The notes: generated by a model from the sequence alone, not told the origin. DNA of 27,125 nt from Planctomycetota bacterium (GCA_030740295.1 JASLXP010000237.1:1-27125), one strand, 5' to 3'; counted from the stretch's first letter, positions 7,515-15,732 are shown. Numbers and translations: made by a program.

Positions 7515-7542
7515 GCTCGAAGCTGGCTGCTCGATGCTCGAT
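7515..7542. repeat. Four tandem 7-bp units (GCTCGAA/GCTCGAT type)
   Basis: Consecutive heptamers read GCTCGAA, GCTGGCT, GCTCGAT, GCTCGAT in the gap between tRNA-Leu and the 730-aa glycosidase-like gene. The same GCTCGAA word forms the arms of the inverted repeat at 11628-11701. One of several period-7 or period-8 arrays in intergenic DNA of this window. Confidence 0.6.
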
Positions 7543-7592
7543 TCTGTTTCCTGATCCTTGTCCTGATCAGAGCCGGGGCTGGCCGATTCGTC

Positions 7593-9785
7593 CTACGACT
7601 GCGCGGCCTCCCTTATCGCAGAGGAGACCTGTTCGCTCACGAAGAGGACGCGGCCGTCGCTCGTGCCTTTCAAGAAAGCACCTCCTTCGTAGAGTATGTG
7701 GCCGTCGCAACCGGCGTCTCTCGCGCTCCGGATCACTTTGGAGATTGTTTCCGCGGCGTTGGGGGCCGGCTGAGTGTTGGGATCGTGCCAGTTGGTGTTC
7801 ATGGTGCGCATGAGGAACTTGCAGTAGTGCGTTTCGATTTCTGCGGTTGCGGCGGCTTCCATTACTTCATTGAAAAACGATGTGCCGGGGGAGACTTCCT
7901 TGAGAGTTACCCCGTCGAGCCAGCCTTCGGTGATCCACCGCCGCCAGTTGGGGTAGATGTTCATCGGGCCGCGCTCTTCCGGCGAGATGTCTGAGACGAT
8001 GAAGATGTGATGTTGGATCTGTTTTCCGTTCTCCCGGCAGAGCAGGGACGCGGCTTCAACGAACTGGTCGTAGAACTCTCCTGCGAGGCGGCAGAAAGCC
8101 GCGCGATCGTACGGCTCTGTCGCGGGGTCGACACCGTGACGCTCTCGGTATGCCTCGATCATTGGGGCGTTGAAACCGTACATTGCCCAATCGAGACATC
8201 TGGTGTGGCCGTCCGGCGCCCGCAGATCGATACCGTCGGCACCGCAATCGATGGCGTGCTGCACGATGCTGAGGAACAGGTCGCGCACTTCCGGGCACGC
8301 CGGGCAGAGCGGCACCCACTTTCGCCTCGGAACGGGCAGCGCGCCTTTGGTGAATCCGAGCCATCCGCCGTAACCATCGATTGCCCTGAACTCCTCGATG
8401 AAGTCCCGACGGCTGCTCCGGGCAGATGGAATGCCGCGGTTCACATCCCACTGGAAGGACAGGTCGACGCTCGAGCCCGTGCCTTCGCCCCCTGAAAACT
8501 CGGTCGCAAAAGTGATCGGCATCGGGCGCCCTCCGGACGCCTCCACTTCGACCAGCCGGTAAAGACGATTCAGCAAGGACCCGGTATCGGCTGCGCAACG
8601 AATAGCCACGTGAGGGCCCGTGATCGTCATGCCGCTGAAGGTCACGATTCTCACGCGCTGTTCGGGCTCGGTTTGCTGTGTCCACCAATCGGTGAAACGC
8701 CTCGATCCGACCGACTCGTTGATCTTGATTGGCCCACCATAGCGGTGGTAAGCCACGTTATCCTCACTCACCCAGATGGTGATGTCTGCAGGTCGGATGC
8801 GCAGCGGGGTATCGCTGCGGCTGACGAGCCGGATGGTCCCTATCGGTGCATCAACTGGCGCGCTGTCTGGAGGCGGGGGACGACGCTGCATCACTTTGTC
8901 CGGGTTGTTGAAGAGGAACTGCTGGATCTTGTTCCAGTTGCCCTCCTCATTGTGAACGTCGTAGTAGTGCCAATCGAAAGGCTTGATGAGCGCGAACATC
9001 TCGATGCCGACTTCATGCGCGGCCTGCGTCGCTTCGGCGAATTCGTCCCAGCCCTGCTTCATAGTCTCCCAGACGCCCGGCGGATTACGGGTGAGATCTT
9101 TCTCTGCGAGTGCGAAGACTTCCGGATCGGTAAGAAAATCTTCTCGGAGCAGATGCACGTCTTCCCAGTAGACGCGTGTGACGCCCATTTCTTTCAGCCG
9201 CTTCATGTATTCACGAAGCATGGTTGTGGTGAATTTCGATTTCCGCATGTCGTCCAGAAAATCCACCGCGCAGCTCAAGCGGAATTGCTCGACCGGCTTC
9301 CTCTGTGGAGGCTCCGCGGAACGGCTGAACTTCAGGGACAGTCTGTCGAAAGTCGCCCGCGTGTAGGTGATCAGGCCGACAGAGCAGAGCGGGCGCTTCA
9401 GTGAGAAATCCAGGAGCTTCGTGCCATCAATCGAAAAAGTGACGCCCTGGCCGGCGTCGTGCAATGCCATGCGAAGTGTGCGTCCACTTTCAGTCTCGAA
9501 TGGGAGCAGAACTTCATGGAAATTCTGCCTGGCCAGGAACAGTCTCCCATTTCCGATGCCGACCTGGAACTCATCGATGGCAAAGCTCACACTAATTGGG
9601 TCGTCCGCGGTTACATCGCATGCGATCTCAAACTCATGGCATCCTCCGTTCCCCGCGGAACAGACTGCCGAGCAGAACGCGAGCGCCGCGGGCTGACCTT
9701 TGGAATCGAGAGGCTGAGCGACAAAGCGATCTCCTTCGAAATTCCATTCTCCGGCCTCGATGCGCCATGGGGGGATGTCGTTCAT
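7593..9785 (-). CDS. Putative glycoside-hydrolase-like protein: N-terminal jelly-roll domain plus TIM-barrel
   Basis: A 730-residue protein starting at an ATG with AAGGA 7 nt upstream. Residues 1-155 look like a LamG/DUF1080-type jelly roll (WRIEAGEWNFEGDRF, then VTFSIDGTKLLDF). The rest resembles a TIM-barrel of the glycosyl-hydrolase-like GHL10/DUF187 sort: FLDDMRKSKFTTTMLREYMK, MGVTRVYWEDVHLL, ALIKPFDWHYYDV, CGADGIDLRAPDGH and a closing CDGHILYEGGAF. A beta-rich insert lies between barrel strands (about residues 310-450). No signal peptide is visible, so it may be cytoplasmic. Catalytic residues cannot be named with confidence; Glu of YWEDV and Asp/Glu near the barrel ends are candidates. 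It lies between tRNA-Leu and the Q/N-rich gene and appears to be a single-gene unit. Domain family is moderately sure; substrate is unknown. Confidence 0.75.
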   Translation of the reverse strand: MNDIPPWRIEAGEWNFEGDRFVAQPLDSKGQPAALAFCSAVCSAGNGGCHEFEIACDVTADDPISVSFAIDEFQVGIGNGRLFLARQNFHEVLLPFETESGRTLRMALHDAGQGVTFSIDGTKLLDFSLKRPLCSVGLITYTRATFDRLSLKFSRSAEPPQRKPVEQFRLSCAVDFLDDMRKSKFTTTMLREYMKRLKEMGVTRVYWEDVHLLREDFLTDPEVFALAEKDLTRNPPGVWETMKQGWDEFAEATQAAHEVGIEMFALIKPFDWHYYDVHNEEGNWNKIQQFLFNNPDKVMQRRPPPPDSAPVDAPIGTIRLVSRSDTPLRIRPADITIWVSEDNVAYHRYGGPIKINESVGSRRFTDWWTQQTEPEQRVRIVTFSGMTITGPHVAIRCAADTGSLLNRLYRLVEVEASGGRPMPITFATEFSGGEGTGSSVDLSFQWDVNRGIPSARSSRRDFIEEFRAIDGYGGWLGFTKGALPVPRRKWVPLCPACPEVRDLFLSIVQHAIDCGADGIDLRAPDGHTRCLDWAMYGFNAPMIEAYRERHGVDPATEPYDRAAFCRLAGEFYDQFVEAASLLCRENGKQIQHHIFIVSDISPEERGPMNIYPNWRRWITEGWLDGVTLKEVSPGTSFFNEVMEAAATAEIETHYCKFLMRTMNTNWHDPNTQPAPNAAETISKVIRSARDAGCDGHILYEGGAFLKGTSDGRVLFVSEQVSSAIREAAQS

Positions 9786-9845
9786 CTGCGTTTCCTTGGG
9801 GTTGAATTGCGGCCAGCTCGCAGTGGAGGCTTTCTGAGTCTACAT

Positions 9846-9869
9846 GCTGGTAGATTCCTTCGTAAAAAG
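9846..9869 (+). repeat. Solo copy of the end motif of the 17456-17730 element
   Basis: The 24-bp stretch beginning GCTGGTAGATTCCTTCG and ending TAAAAAG matches the left end of the palindromic element at 17457-17480 at 22 of 24 positions. It lies about 60 bp upstream of the 730-aa gene start and is flanked by CATGCT (9843-9848) and AGCATG (9892-9897). No second end is found nearby. Confidence 0.6.
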
Positions 9870-9925
9870 ACCAGGCTTCATCCCGACCTAGCATGCAGCT
9901 ACGTTTGTCCATGATACTCAGTACA

Positions 9926-9962
9926 TAAAAAAAGCTGCCTCCACCAGTGGCGGAGGCAGCTT
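9926..9962 (-). terminator. Strong intrinsic terminator of the Q/N-rich gene
   Basis: An 11-bp perfect stem (AAGCTGCCTCC / GGAGGCAGCTT, 9932-9942 and 9952-9962) with a short inner loop is followed on the minus strand by seven Ts. It sits 20 bp after the stop of the gene at 9983-11119. Confidence 0.9.
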
Positions 9963-9982
9963 ATGCTGGCGACTTCTTCTGA

Positions 9983-11119
9983 TTAGAAGACGAAGTTGAC
10001 GGAAGCCACGGTGATGGACTTCTGAACGTTCGCCTGCTCGGCCGGGCCGGTATTGGAAGCGGCGCCGAATCCGGCGACTTCGGATACCTGGCTGCCGACC
10101 TGGATCTGTTCGTTGTCGTTGGCTGTGGTGGCGTTCACATTGAGGGCGCTTACCGCGGTGTCACGGCTCGGGAAGGAACGGGGGTTCACTTCGAGAGTGC
10201 TGCGGGTGTCCTGATTCTGTGTATTCCACTGGGCCTGCGGCATGACGTTGAACGCCTCGCCGTTGCCTCCGCTGAAGTTGGCATCGACGGCTACCTGGCT
10301 GCCTTCCGAGAATTGGAAGTTGCCGGAAATGCCTTCTGAGGTGATGTCCTGGAAACCACCAAAGAAAGTGCCGGTGCCGATGGCGGAATCCGCGTTGTAT
10401 TCGTTCAGCGGCGCGGTGACTTCAACCAGTGAATGCGTTACCAGTTCATCCGTGGAGTCAGCGGTCTGGCTGCCAAGGTTACTGGCGCCGAGGATGCCGT
10501 ACTGCTGGTATCCCTGGTCATTCAGGATGGCGTTCTGCTTGAGATTCTGACGCTGGTCGTTGAACGCGGTGGTCCGGCTGCGAATGTCAGCGACATCGAT
10601 CAGTGATCCCTTGCGGTAGATGTCGTTGTGGCCGCCGAGCTCGATCATGCGAGTACGGCTGGCTGCAATGGACTTCTTGGTCTGGTTGTTTCCCTGGTGC
10701 TGGTCGGCCAGGTTGTTGGCGCCGGGCCTGGTGTTTCCGGCGTATTCTGATTCCAGGTACCCTTCATAGATAAAGGCGTCTACCAGTGGCGAATCGTTAA
10801 TGGCGTCCTGCTGGAGCGACTGGCTCTGCTCGTTGATGTTATCATTGAGCGCGTGGAGCTTGCGGCCGTGAACGCTGACATCAAAGGCAGCGGTGCCGTC
10901 ATAATCTCCGGAGCCGGAGCGCGGGATGTGGACGGTCGCATCGGCGAGCGAATGCGATTCATCGTTTTGGGTACTGGCCTGCGATTGCGGGCCGTAGTTT
11001 CTGGCGGGGCTGCCTTTTGAGATGGCTGCCTGCAGATTGGCTTGCGCCTGTTTACTTCTGGCCTGGGTGACGGATGTCAGGTTGTCCCAGTTAACCGAAA
11101 GGTTGGCAATCTGTCCCAT
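9983..11119 (-). CDS. Hypothetical Q/N-rich repetitive protein (possible amyloid-like or structural protein)
   Basis: I do not recognise this 378-residue product. It is rich in Gln, Asn, Ser and Ala and low in Cys. It has several degenerate repeats built around an N-D-x-Q-x-Q-x-L-x-Q-x-A-I pattern: QAQANLQAAI (about 24-33), NINEQSQSLQQDAIND (about 94-109), NDQRQNLKQNAILND (about 187-201) and a C-terminal NDNEQIQVGSQVSEVAG (about 334-350). Segments between repeats also resemble each other (ARNYGPQSQAS, YQQYGILGASN). It ends in alternating hydrophobics with a terminal Phe (SITVASVNFVF). No Sec signal or membrane helix is visible. The start is supported by a purine-rich GGAGGAAAGG upstream, and a strong terminator follows, so it is a real, self-contained gene. 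The pattern recalls curlin-like Q/N ladders, but the spacing does not match curlin, so function is unassigned. Confidence 0.8.
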   Translation of the reverse strand: MGQIANLSVNWDNLTSVTQARSKQAQANLQAAISKGSPARNYGPQSQASTQNDESHSLADATVHIPRSGSGDYDGTAAFDVSVHGRKLHALNDNINEQSQSLQQDAINDSPLVDAFIYEGYLESEYAGNTRPGANNLADQHQGNNQTKKSIAASRTRMIELGGHNDIYRKGSLIDVADIRSRTTAFNDQRQNLKQNAILNDQGYQQYGILGASNLGSQTADSTDELVTHSLVEVTAPLNEYNADSAIGTGTFFGGFQDITSEGISGNFQFSEGSQVAVDANFSGGNGEAFNVMPQAQWNTQNQDTRSTLEVNPRSFPSRDTAVSALNVNATTANDNEQIQVGSQVSEVAGFGAASNTGPAEQANVQKSITVASVNFVF

Positions 11120-11572
11120 TCTTCATGTCCTTTCCTCCCCAGCAAAGGATTGTTCGAAAACCCATTCCTCTTGCACAGTCAGGACGTCTGCCGTTGAAAC
11201 TGCAGGGATTTGACATTTCCCTTTGCCAGGCAGCTTCGCTCGACGAGGTCTCCGTACTCTACAAGCTGGTGACATTCACCAGTGACGTTGGAGGATGCTT
11301 AGAGCATCAAGAATTCCCTATTGCCTGCGTTCAGAAGATCGAGGCACGCGTGCCGATCTCTGAGAGTCCGGTACGCATGGAACGATTCTCTGAAGCGACA
11401 GGATTATCGCCGCGAGTGGGAAAGCTTGACGCTCGCAATCGATGCCAGGTTTTCGGCAAAGTTCTGTGTGAAGTTTGGGCCTTTTCAGAGGGATTGGCCG
11501 CGCAGTGCCCGCCTAAATTCATTCAGAACCTGCCGCGCTCGATTCAAGTTTGAGGCAGAGAATTCCGCTCCC
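11120..11572. other. Intergenic region upstream of the Q/N-rich gene
   Basis: About 450 bp without a convincing gene. An open plus-strand frame here has no Shine-Dalgarno, no recognisable motif and ends before a minus-strand terminator. The region should hold the promoter and leader of the Q/N-rich gene. The only clear element is the purine-rich ribosome-binding site next to 11119. Confidence 0.5.
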
Positions 11573-11614
11573 AAAAAAATCGGCTCAGCCTCCGGGTTAA
11601 GAAAGGCTGAGCCG
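11573..11614 (-). terminator. Intrinsic terminator downstream of the 3D/zinc-ribbon pair
   Basis: A perfect 10-bp stem CGGCTCAGCC / GGCTGAGCCG (11581-11590, 11605-11614) with a 14-nt loop is followed on the minus strand by seven Ts. It would end transcripts from the genes at 11737-12803, about 120 bp after the last stop. Confidence 0.85.
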
Positions 11615-11627
11615 TTGCACTGCGGAG

Positions 11628-11701
11628 TGCTCGAAGCTCACTCATGCACGGGACTCGCGGAGAATGCATGCCCTTCATCATGAAGGTTAGAGCTTCGAGC
11701 A
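11628..11701. repeat. 12-bp perfect inverted repeat with GCTCGAA heptamer
   Basis: TGCTCGAAGCTC (11628-11639) and GAGCTTCGAGCA (11690-11701) are exact inverses, 50 bp apart, between the zinc-ribbon gene and its terminator. The spacer has a looser ATGCA/ATGCAT pairing. The arm contains the same heptamer as the tandem array at 7515-7542. Confidence 0.65.
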
Positions 11702-11736
11702 TAGTCGCGCCCAGTCGGGCGAGGAGCTTTGTCGAG

Positions 11737-12261
11737 CTACGCTCGGACGACCCCAGACTTCCGGCCAAGGTACCAGATACGCCAGAGGGTCTTCGTCCAC
11801 CTTGGTTTTCTGAATTGATTCAGCTCTGTTCGCTTTCGACTCCAGAGCCGGATCAGTTCATCTTTCGAATAGGATTGAATCCGGCCAAAGGCCAGGTAAC
11901 ACAGACGGCTGCCCGGCTGTGCTGACCAGTAAGGGCTCCACGAATCCATGAACGGATGCGCCCCTTGGTATTCGTGGCAATGCTCGCAGACGAGGGCGGG
12001 TGCCTCGGCAGTCGAGCGGCCTTCACGGAGCCTGGTTCGGAAAGCAATCCCATCCGCCTGTCGATTGCAGTAAGCACAGACAAGCGGGTACGAAACGGTC
12101 TTGGTGACGGGCTTCCGAGGCAGCTGGCGCGAGGGTCGGATACCCGACCGATGCGCCGGCTGCGAGCCCGCCGCCTTCGAGTCATTCCCGGAGGTGGGGT
12201 GCCTCTCGGGTTGCGATGCAAACAGGCCGGCATCGCGCGGCATCATCAGACGTGGGTCCAT
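11737..12261 (-). CDS. Hypothetical protein with a CxxC...CxxC zinc-ribbon-like motif
   Basis: A 174-residue protein of unknown function. Its start is well supported by AGGAGG seven nt upstream of the ATG. The first 55 residues are Pro/Arg/Ser-rich and probably disordered. The centre carries CAYC (about 61-64) and CEHC (about 90-93), about 25 residues apart, suggesting a zinc ribbon or knuckle; a further HPFMDSWSPYW aromatic patch follows. The C-terminal third is basic and Trp-rich (RKPRWTKTLWRIWYLGRK), which would suit nucleic-acid or membrane contact. It follows the 3D-domain gene by 74 bp on the same strand and the pair shares a terminator. That suggests an operon but not a function. Confidence 0.7.
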   Translation of the reverse strand: MDPRLMMPRDAGLFASQPERHPTSGNDSKAAGSQPAHRSGIRPSRQLPRKPVTKTVSYPLVCAYCNRQADGIAFRTRLREGRSTAEAPALVCEHCHEYQGAHPFMDSWSPYWSAQPGSRLCYLAFGRIQSYSKDELIRLWSRKRTELNQFRKPRWTKTLWRIWYLGRKSGVVRA

Positions 12262-12276
12262 TTTCTAACCTCCTGG

Positions 12277-12371
12277 GTTAGAAGAGAGGGTAATAGACCC
12301 CACTTCATCCAGCCGAGCCGGAGGAGCTCAGCCAGTTAGAAGAGAGGCTTGTAAACGTCCACCTTCATCCA
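12277..12371. repeat. Imperfect direct duplication of the 3D gene's 3' end
   Basis: Copies at 12277-12311 and 12335-12371 share GTTAGAAGAGAGG and a terminal TTCATCCA with similar spacing. The second copy encodes the last residues and stop of the 3D-domain gene (WMKVDVYKPLF). The first lies between that stop and the start of the zinc-ribbon gene and includes its ribosome-binding region. It looks like a decayed partial tandem duplication. Confidence 0.55.
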
Positions 12372-12803
12372 CTTGCGCCCCCATTGCCGGGCCTCTTCAT
12401 GAGACCTGAAACGCAAGTCAAGGTGATACACGCCCTTTTTCCTCCATGATTGGCGCATGGCACCACCTGTGTCATCAACTTTCCGGAATCCCACTCCAGG
12501 AATCCGGACAAAATTGCCATAGGGGATGGCTTTCGGGTCTGCGGCGACCCCCGTAAATCGGAAAGCATTGCGGCCAGTGCTGGTGACCCCGTTGGCACTC
12601 TTGCCACAGCAGACTTTGCACGGGCAGTAGCCGGTCACCAGCGTCTTACGAGTAGCGACTCTTCGGTATTGAGAGTCGGATGAGGTGCTGCTGAGGACGG
12701 GGAGAGCGACCATAGCAGCCACCGAAGCAGAAACAGCCAAAACCAGTGAGGGGGATGGCTTTGACAGCGACCTTTTCAAACGGTCCTGAGAATTACGAAG
12801 CAT
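12336..12803 (-). CDS. 3D-domain protein (YuiC/RlpA-like double-psi beta-barrel), secreted or membrane-anchored
   Basis: A 155-residue protein with an N-terminal basic stretch and a hydrophobic signal or anchor (about 19-39, LVLAVSASVAAMVALPVL). The 3D domain follows: VTGYCPCKVCCGKSANGVTS, then VAADPKAIPYG, VDDTGGAM and YHLDLRF. The three conserved aspartates that name the domain are all visible. Such domains are related to lytic transglycosylases and appear in proteins acting on peptidoglycan, often in stationary phase or germination. Extra cysteines (CPCKVCC) are typical of this subgroup. The ATG has GGAGG nine nt upstream. It lies upstream of the zinc-ribbon gene on the same strand. Family is sure; the precise cell-wall activity is inferred. 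Confidence 0.9.
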   Translation of the reverse strand: MLRNSQDRLKRSLSKPSPSLVLAVSASVAAMVALPVLSSTSSDSQYRRVATRKTLVTGYCPCKVCCGKSANGVTSTGRNAFRFTGVAADPKAIPYGNFVRIPGVGFRKVDDTGGAMRQSWRKKGVYHLDLRFRSHEEARQWGRKWMKVDVYKPLF

Positions 12804-12852
12804 CGGGCTAATCCTCCAGGTATTGAAGTGAGAAAGACGCAGTCACAATCTG

Positions 12853-12878
12853 TAGTGGCACATACTTGAATGCCACTA
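12853..12878. promoter_or_regulatory. 8-bp perfect inverted repeat upstream of the 3D gene
   Basis: TAGTGGCA (12853-12860) and TGCCACTA (12871-12878) are exact inverses with a 10-bp spacer, 50-75 bp upstream of the 3D gene start. A weaker related pair ACCAC/GTGGT lies at 12919-12936. It may be an operator or a leader hairpin; nothing shows which. Confidence 0.4.
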
Positions 12879-13251
12879 TTCTGTGTGGTAGCAAATAACG
12901 CGCCCTCAACCTGCTCCAACCACGATTCATAGTGGTCTCAGTGCACCCACTTTTCGCCGTAGACACATAACTCGAAATATCAAAGAACTTTAGATTTCGA
13001 ATGAATCTGCGGCGTTCATGCGCACACCGGTTGCATATAGAATGGCCCATTATTGGGACAGTCACAAGATGTTGCATGAATGAATTCATTATCGACATGA
13101 TGTTGCAGGACTGGAGTCGAATCATTACTTTGGATGGTGTAAGCCACACAAATGAGCGTGTATTTATAGTGATATTCCAGCCGAATGCAAGCTGTTTCTG
13201 AAAGAAATCTTCCGAAAATGGAGGAATTGGCGGTTTCAGGGCCGCACTGCC
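12879..13251. other. Intergenic region between acs terminator/repeat and the 3D gene
   Basis: About 370 bp, somewhat more AT-rich than its surroundings. Open frames on either strand lack ribosome-binding sites and recognisable motifs. It probably holds the 3D-gene promoter. I see no convincing promoter or RNA gene. Confidence 0.45.
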
Positions 13252-13388
13252 GAATTCAGGATTCAGGATTCAAGGTCCAGGATTCAGCCAACTCACATCG
13301 GCCTCGGAGAGCAGCGACCGAGGTACCAAGGCCAGCGGGACGCCGGCGTACTCCGAGGGGCATTCGCATGAATCCTCTGAATTCAGGA
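13252..13388. repeat. Repeat element edged by ATTCAGG heptamers
   Basis: Tandem ATTCAGG units with a diverged copy (13252-13287) are mirrored by GAATCC and followed by another GAATTCAGG at 13370-13388. Inside are small hairpins (CCTCGG/CCGAGG; GGCCAGCGGGACGCCGGC). The organisation, with tandem short units at both edges around a hairpin-forming core, resembles 4824-4995 although the sequence differs. It lies between the acs terminator and the 3D gene. Confidence 0.55.
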
Positions 13389-13428
13389 TCGCCGGATGCT
13401 GAACGATCAGCTCCGATATCCCAGAACG

Positions 13429-13462
13429 AAAAAAGCCCTTCCAGCGCGATGCTGGAAGGGCT
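13429..13462 (-). terminator. Intrinsic terminator of acs
   Basis: A perfect 12-bp stem AGCCCTTCCAGC / GCTGGAAGGGCT (13434-13445, 13451-13462) with a 5-nt loop is followed on the minus strand by a run of Ts. It lies 31 bp after the acs stop. Confidence 0.92.
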
Positions 13463-13493
13463 CTTTCAGTTGGGACGTTTCTTACAGCCAGTC

Positions 13494-15467
13494 TTACTTG
13501 CCTTTGAGCTCTATGAGCGTATCTACGACCGCCGGATCGGCCAGGGTGGTGATGTCGCCGAGGTCATCTTCGCCTGCAGCGATCTTTCGCAGGATGCGGC
13601 GCATGATTTTGCCGGAGCGGGTCTTCGGCACACCGGGCGCCCAGTGGATGACGTCCGGGCTGGCGATGGGGCCGATTTGCTTGCGCACCTGCTGGACGAG
13701 TTCCTTTTTGAGGTCGTCGGTATATTCGAGGCCGGCATTCAAGGTAACGTAGGCGTAGATGCCTTCGCCCTTGATCTCGTGGGGGAAACCGACCACTGCG
13801 GCTTCGGCAACGGAGGCATGCGACACGAGAGCACTTTCGACTTCGGCCGAGCCGATGCGGTGCCCGCTGATATTGATGACGTCGTCTACGCGGCCGGTGA
13901 GCCAGTAGTAGCCGTCCGCATCGCGGCGTGCACCGTCTCCGGTGAAGTAGACTCCCTTGAAGCGGGTGAAATAAGTTTCTTCGAATCGGTCATGATCCCC
14001 GTAAACCGTACGCATGATGCTCGGCCAGGGTTCTTTGATGACCAGGTAACCGGCGGCCTCTCCTTCAAGCTCGTTCCCGTTCTCATCGAAGATCGCAGGC
14101 TGGACCCCGAAGAACGGCAACGATGCCGAGCCCGGTTTCTGCGGCCATGCCCCGGGCAGCCCGGAAATGAGAACCCCCCCGGTCTCGGTCTGCCACCACG
14201 TATCAACAATGGGACAGCGGCAGTCACCGACGATGCGGTGATACCAGCGCCAGGCTTCGGGATTGATCGGCTCGCCGACCGTGCCCAGAAGACGCAGGCT
14301 GGTGCGCTGATGCTTTGTGACAAATTCCTCGCCCTGGCTGATGAGTGCGCGAATCGCGGTCGGAGCGGTGTAGACCTGATTGACCTGGTAGCGATCCACC
14401 ACCTGCCAGAAACGTCCCGGGTCGGGATAGGTCGGGATGCCTTCGAACATCAGGCTTGTCGAGCCCGCGCAAAGTGGCCCGTAAACGATATAGCTGTGGC
14501 CGGTCACCCAGCCGATGTCCGCGGTGCACCACCAGATATCGCCCGGATGGTAATCAAAGATGTATTTGAAGGTGGTGGCCGTATAGATCATGTAGCCACC
14601 GACCGTGTGCAGCACGCCCTTGGGCTTACCGGTCGAGCCCGAGGTATAGAGCATGTAGAGCGGGTCGTCGGCGTCGAGCCATTCGACGTCGCAGTCTGCG
14701 CTTGCGGTCTCCATTTCTTCGTGCCACCAGCAGTCACGGCCGTCCTCCCATTTCACATCAATTTGATCGCCGAGGCGCTGGTAGACGATGGAGCTTTCAA
14801 CAGTGTGCCCATTCCCGGCTGAAATGTCGCACGCTTCATCCGCGACATCTTTCAACGGGATGATCTTCGCACCGCGGAAAACGCCGTCGGCCGTGATCAG
14901 GAGTTTGGCAGTCGAGTCTTCGATTCGATCGGCCAGGGAATCTGCAGAAAAGCCGCCGAACACGACCGAGTGAATGGCACCGATTCTGGCGCACGAAAGG
15001 CAGGCTATCGCAAGCTCGAGCACCATGGGCATGTAGATGGCTATGCGATCGCCTTTCTGAACGCCTTTGCTTTTCAGTACGTTGGCAAACTTGCAGACCT
15101 GCTCATGAAGCTCTTTGTAGGTGAGCTGTTTTTCTTCGCCCGGCTCGTTGCCTTCCCAGAGGAGGGCGACCTGGTCAGCTTTATCTTCGAGGTGGCGATC
15201 CACCGCGTTGTAGCACACGTTGGTCTGACCGCCGAGAAACCAACTGATGCTGATGGTGCCCTGGTTCAGGTCGAAGTTGTAATCGTTGATTCTGTCCCAT
15301 TTCTTATGCCAGTAAAACTCCTCCGCGATCTCGCCCCAGAATCCTTCCGGGTCGTTGATCGAGCGGTCGTACATTTCCTGGTATTGCTCACGGCTCTTCA
15401 CGTAAGCGTTGTCTTTGAAATCCTGCGGCGGTTCGTAGGATTCGGGAGCGGCAGATTCTTCACTCAT
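13494..15467 (-). CDS. acs: Acetyl-CoA synthetase (AMP-forming)
   Basis: Activates acetate with ATP and CoA to acetyl-CoA via acetyl-AMP, in the cytoplasm. Its 657 residues match the full family length. Visible motifs are the P-loop [19 protein letters not shown], the hinge region [15 protein letters not shown], and the C-terminal [14 protein letters not shown], whose SGK lysine is the catalytic residue usually controlled by acetylation. The N-terminal ACAS_N region ([18 protein letters not shown]) is intact. The ATG has AGAGG six nt upstream; a candidate promoter lies at 15583-15611 and a strong terminator follows, so it is a single-gene unit. It is divergent from the sulfatase gene. Confidence 0.97.
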   Translation of the reverse strand: MSEESAAPESYEPPQDFKDNAYVKSREQYQEMYDRSINDPEGFWGEIAEEFYWHKKWDRINDYNFDLNQGTISISWFLGGQTNVCYNAVDRHLEDKADQVALLWEGNEPGEEKQLTYKELHEQVCKFANVLKSKGVQKGDRIAIYMPMVLELAIACLSCARIGAIHSVVFGGFSADSLADRIEDSTAKLLITADGVFRGAKIIPLKDVADEACDISAGNGHTVESSIVYQRLGDQIDVKWEDGRDCWWHEEMETASADCDVEWLDADDPLYMLYTSGSTGKPKGVLHTVGGYMIYTATTFKYIFDYHPGDIWWCTADIGWVTGHSYIVYGPLCAGSTSLMFEGIPTYPDPGRFWQVVDRYQVNQVYTAPTAIRALISQGEEFVTKHQRTSLRLLGTVGEPINPEAWRWYHRIVGDCRCPIVDTWWQTETGGVLISGLPGAWPQKPGSASLPFFGVQPAIFDENGNELEGEAAGYLVIKEPWPSIMRTVYGDHDRFEETYFTRFKGVYFTGDGARRDADGYYWLTGRVDDVINISGHRIGSAEVESALVSHASVAEAAVVGFPHEIKGEGIYAYVTLNAGLEYTDDLKKELVQQVRKQIGPIASPDVIHWAPGVPKTRSGKIMRRILRKIAAGEDDLGDITTLADPAVVDTLIELKGK

Positions 15468-15582
15468 ACCTGACCTCTTGAGTTGGGTTCAAAATGTTGA
15501 AAAGCCGGCAAACGTGACTCAACAGAATCACGATGAGACGCCCTCAATGCCGGCGAAAATGTCCTGTCAATTCTCGGGCGGC

Positions 15583-15611
15583 AAACTAGCAAAACTGTTT
15601 TGGAGTGTCAA
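15583..15611 (-). promoter_or_regulatory. Candidate sigma70-type promoter for acs
   Basis: On the minus strand, TTGACA (15606-15611) is followed after 17 bp by TAGTTT (15583-15588). This predicts a leader of roughly 110 nt before the acs start. A second TTGACA lies downstream at 15565-15570 but lacks a good -10. The -35 is perfect; the -10 is weak. Confidence 0.4.
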
Positions 15612-15617
15612 CGATGG

Positions 15618-15642
15618 GGTAATACGTAATGCGTAATGAGTA
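15618..15642. repeat. CGTAATG tandem heptamers
   Basis: GGTAATA, CGTAATG, CGTAATG, followed by AGTA, in the acs/sulfatase divergent region. The 18 bp at 15625-15642 are identical to 26654-26671, which overlaps the stop of the double-ACT gene. Confidence 0.7.
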
Positions 15643-15732
15643 TTTCACCCTCGCGCCATCCCACATGCTTTACGTTAGCCAAGGCGATGGCTACCCTCTG
15701 CTCCTCTGATTTCATCAACGCAGGAACACACC

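Noticed and set aside
7515..7542. CRISPR array from tandem repeats
   Set aside because: Units are only 7-8 bp without spacers; no cas genes are present.
11125..11553. Possible 142-aa plus-strand gene
   Set aside because: No ribosome-binding site, no recognisable motif, and its start lies in the ribosome-binding region of the divergent Q/N-rich gene.
12808..13149. Possible 113-aa minus-strand gene upstream of the 3D gene
   Set aside because: No ribosome-binding site and an irregular composition; the region contains the likely 3D-gene promoter and leader repeats.
13185..14822. Long plus-strand open frame (545 codons) opposite acs
   Set aside because: It is fully antisense to a clear, full-length acetyl-CoA synthetase; its translation has no recognisable motif and no ribosome-binding site. 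High GC creates such frames.
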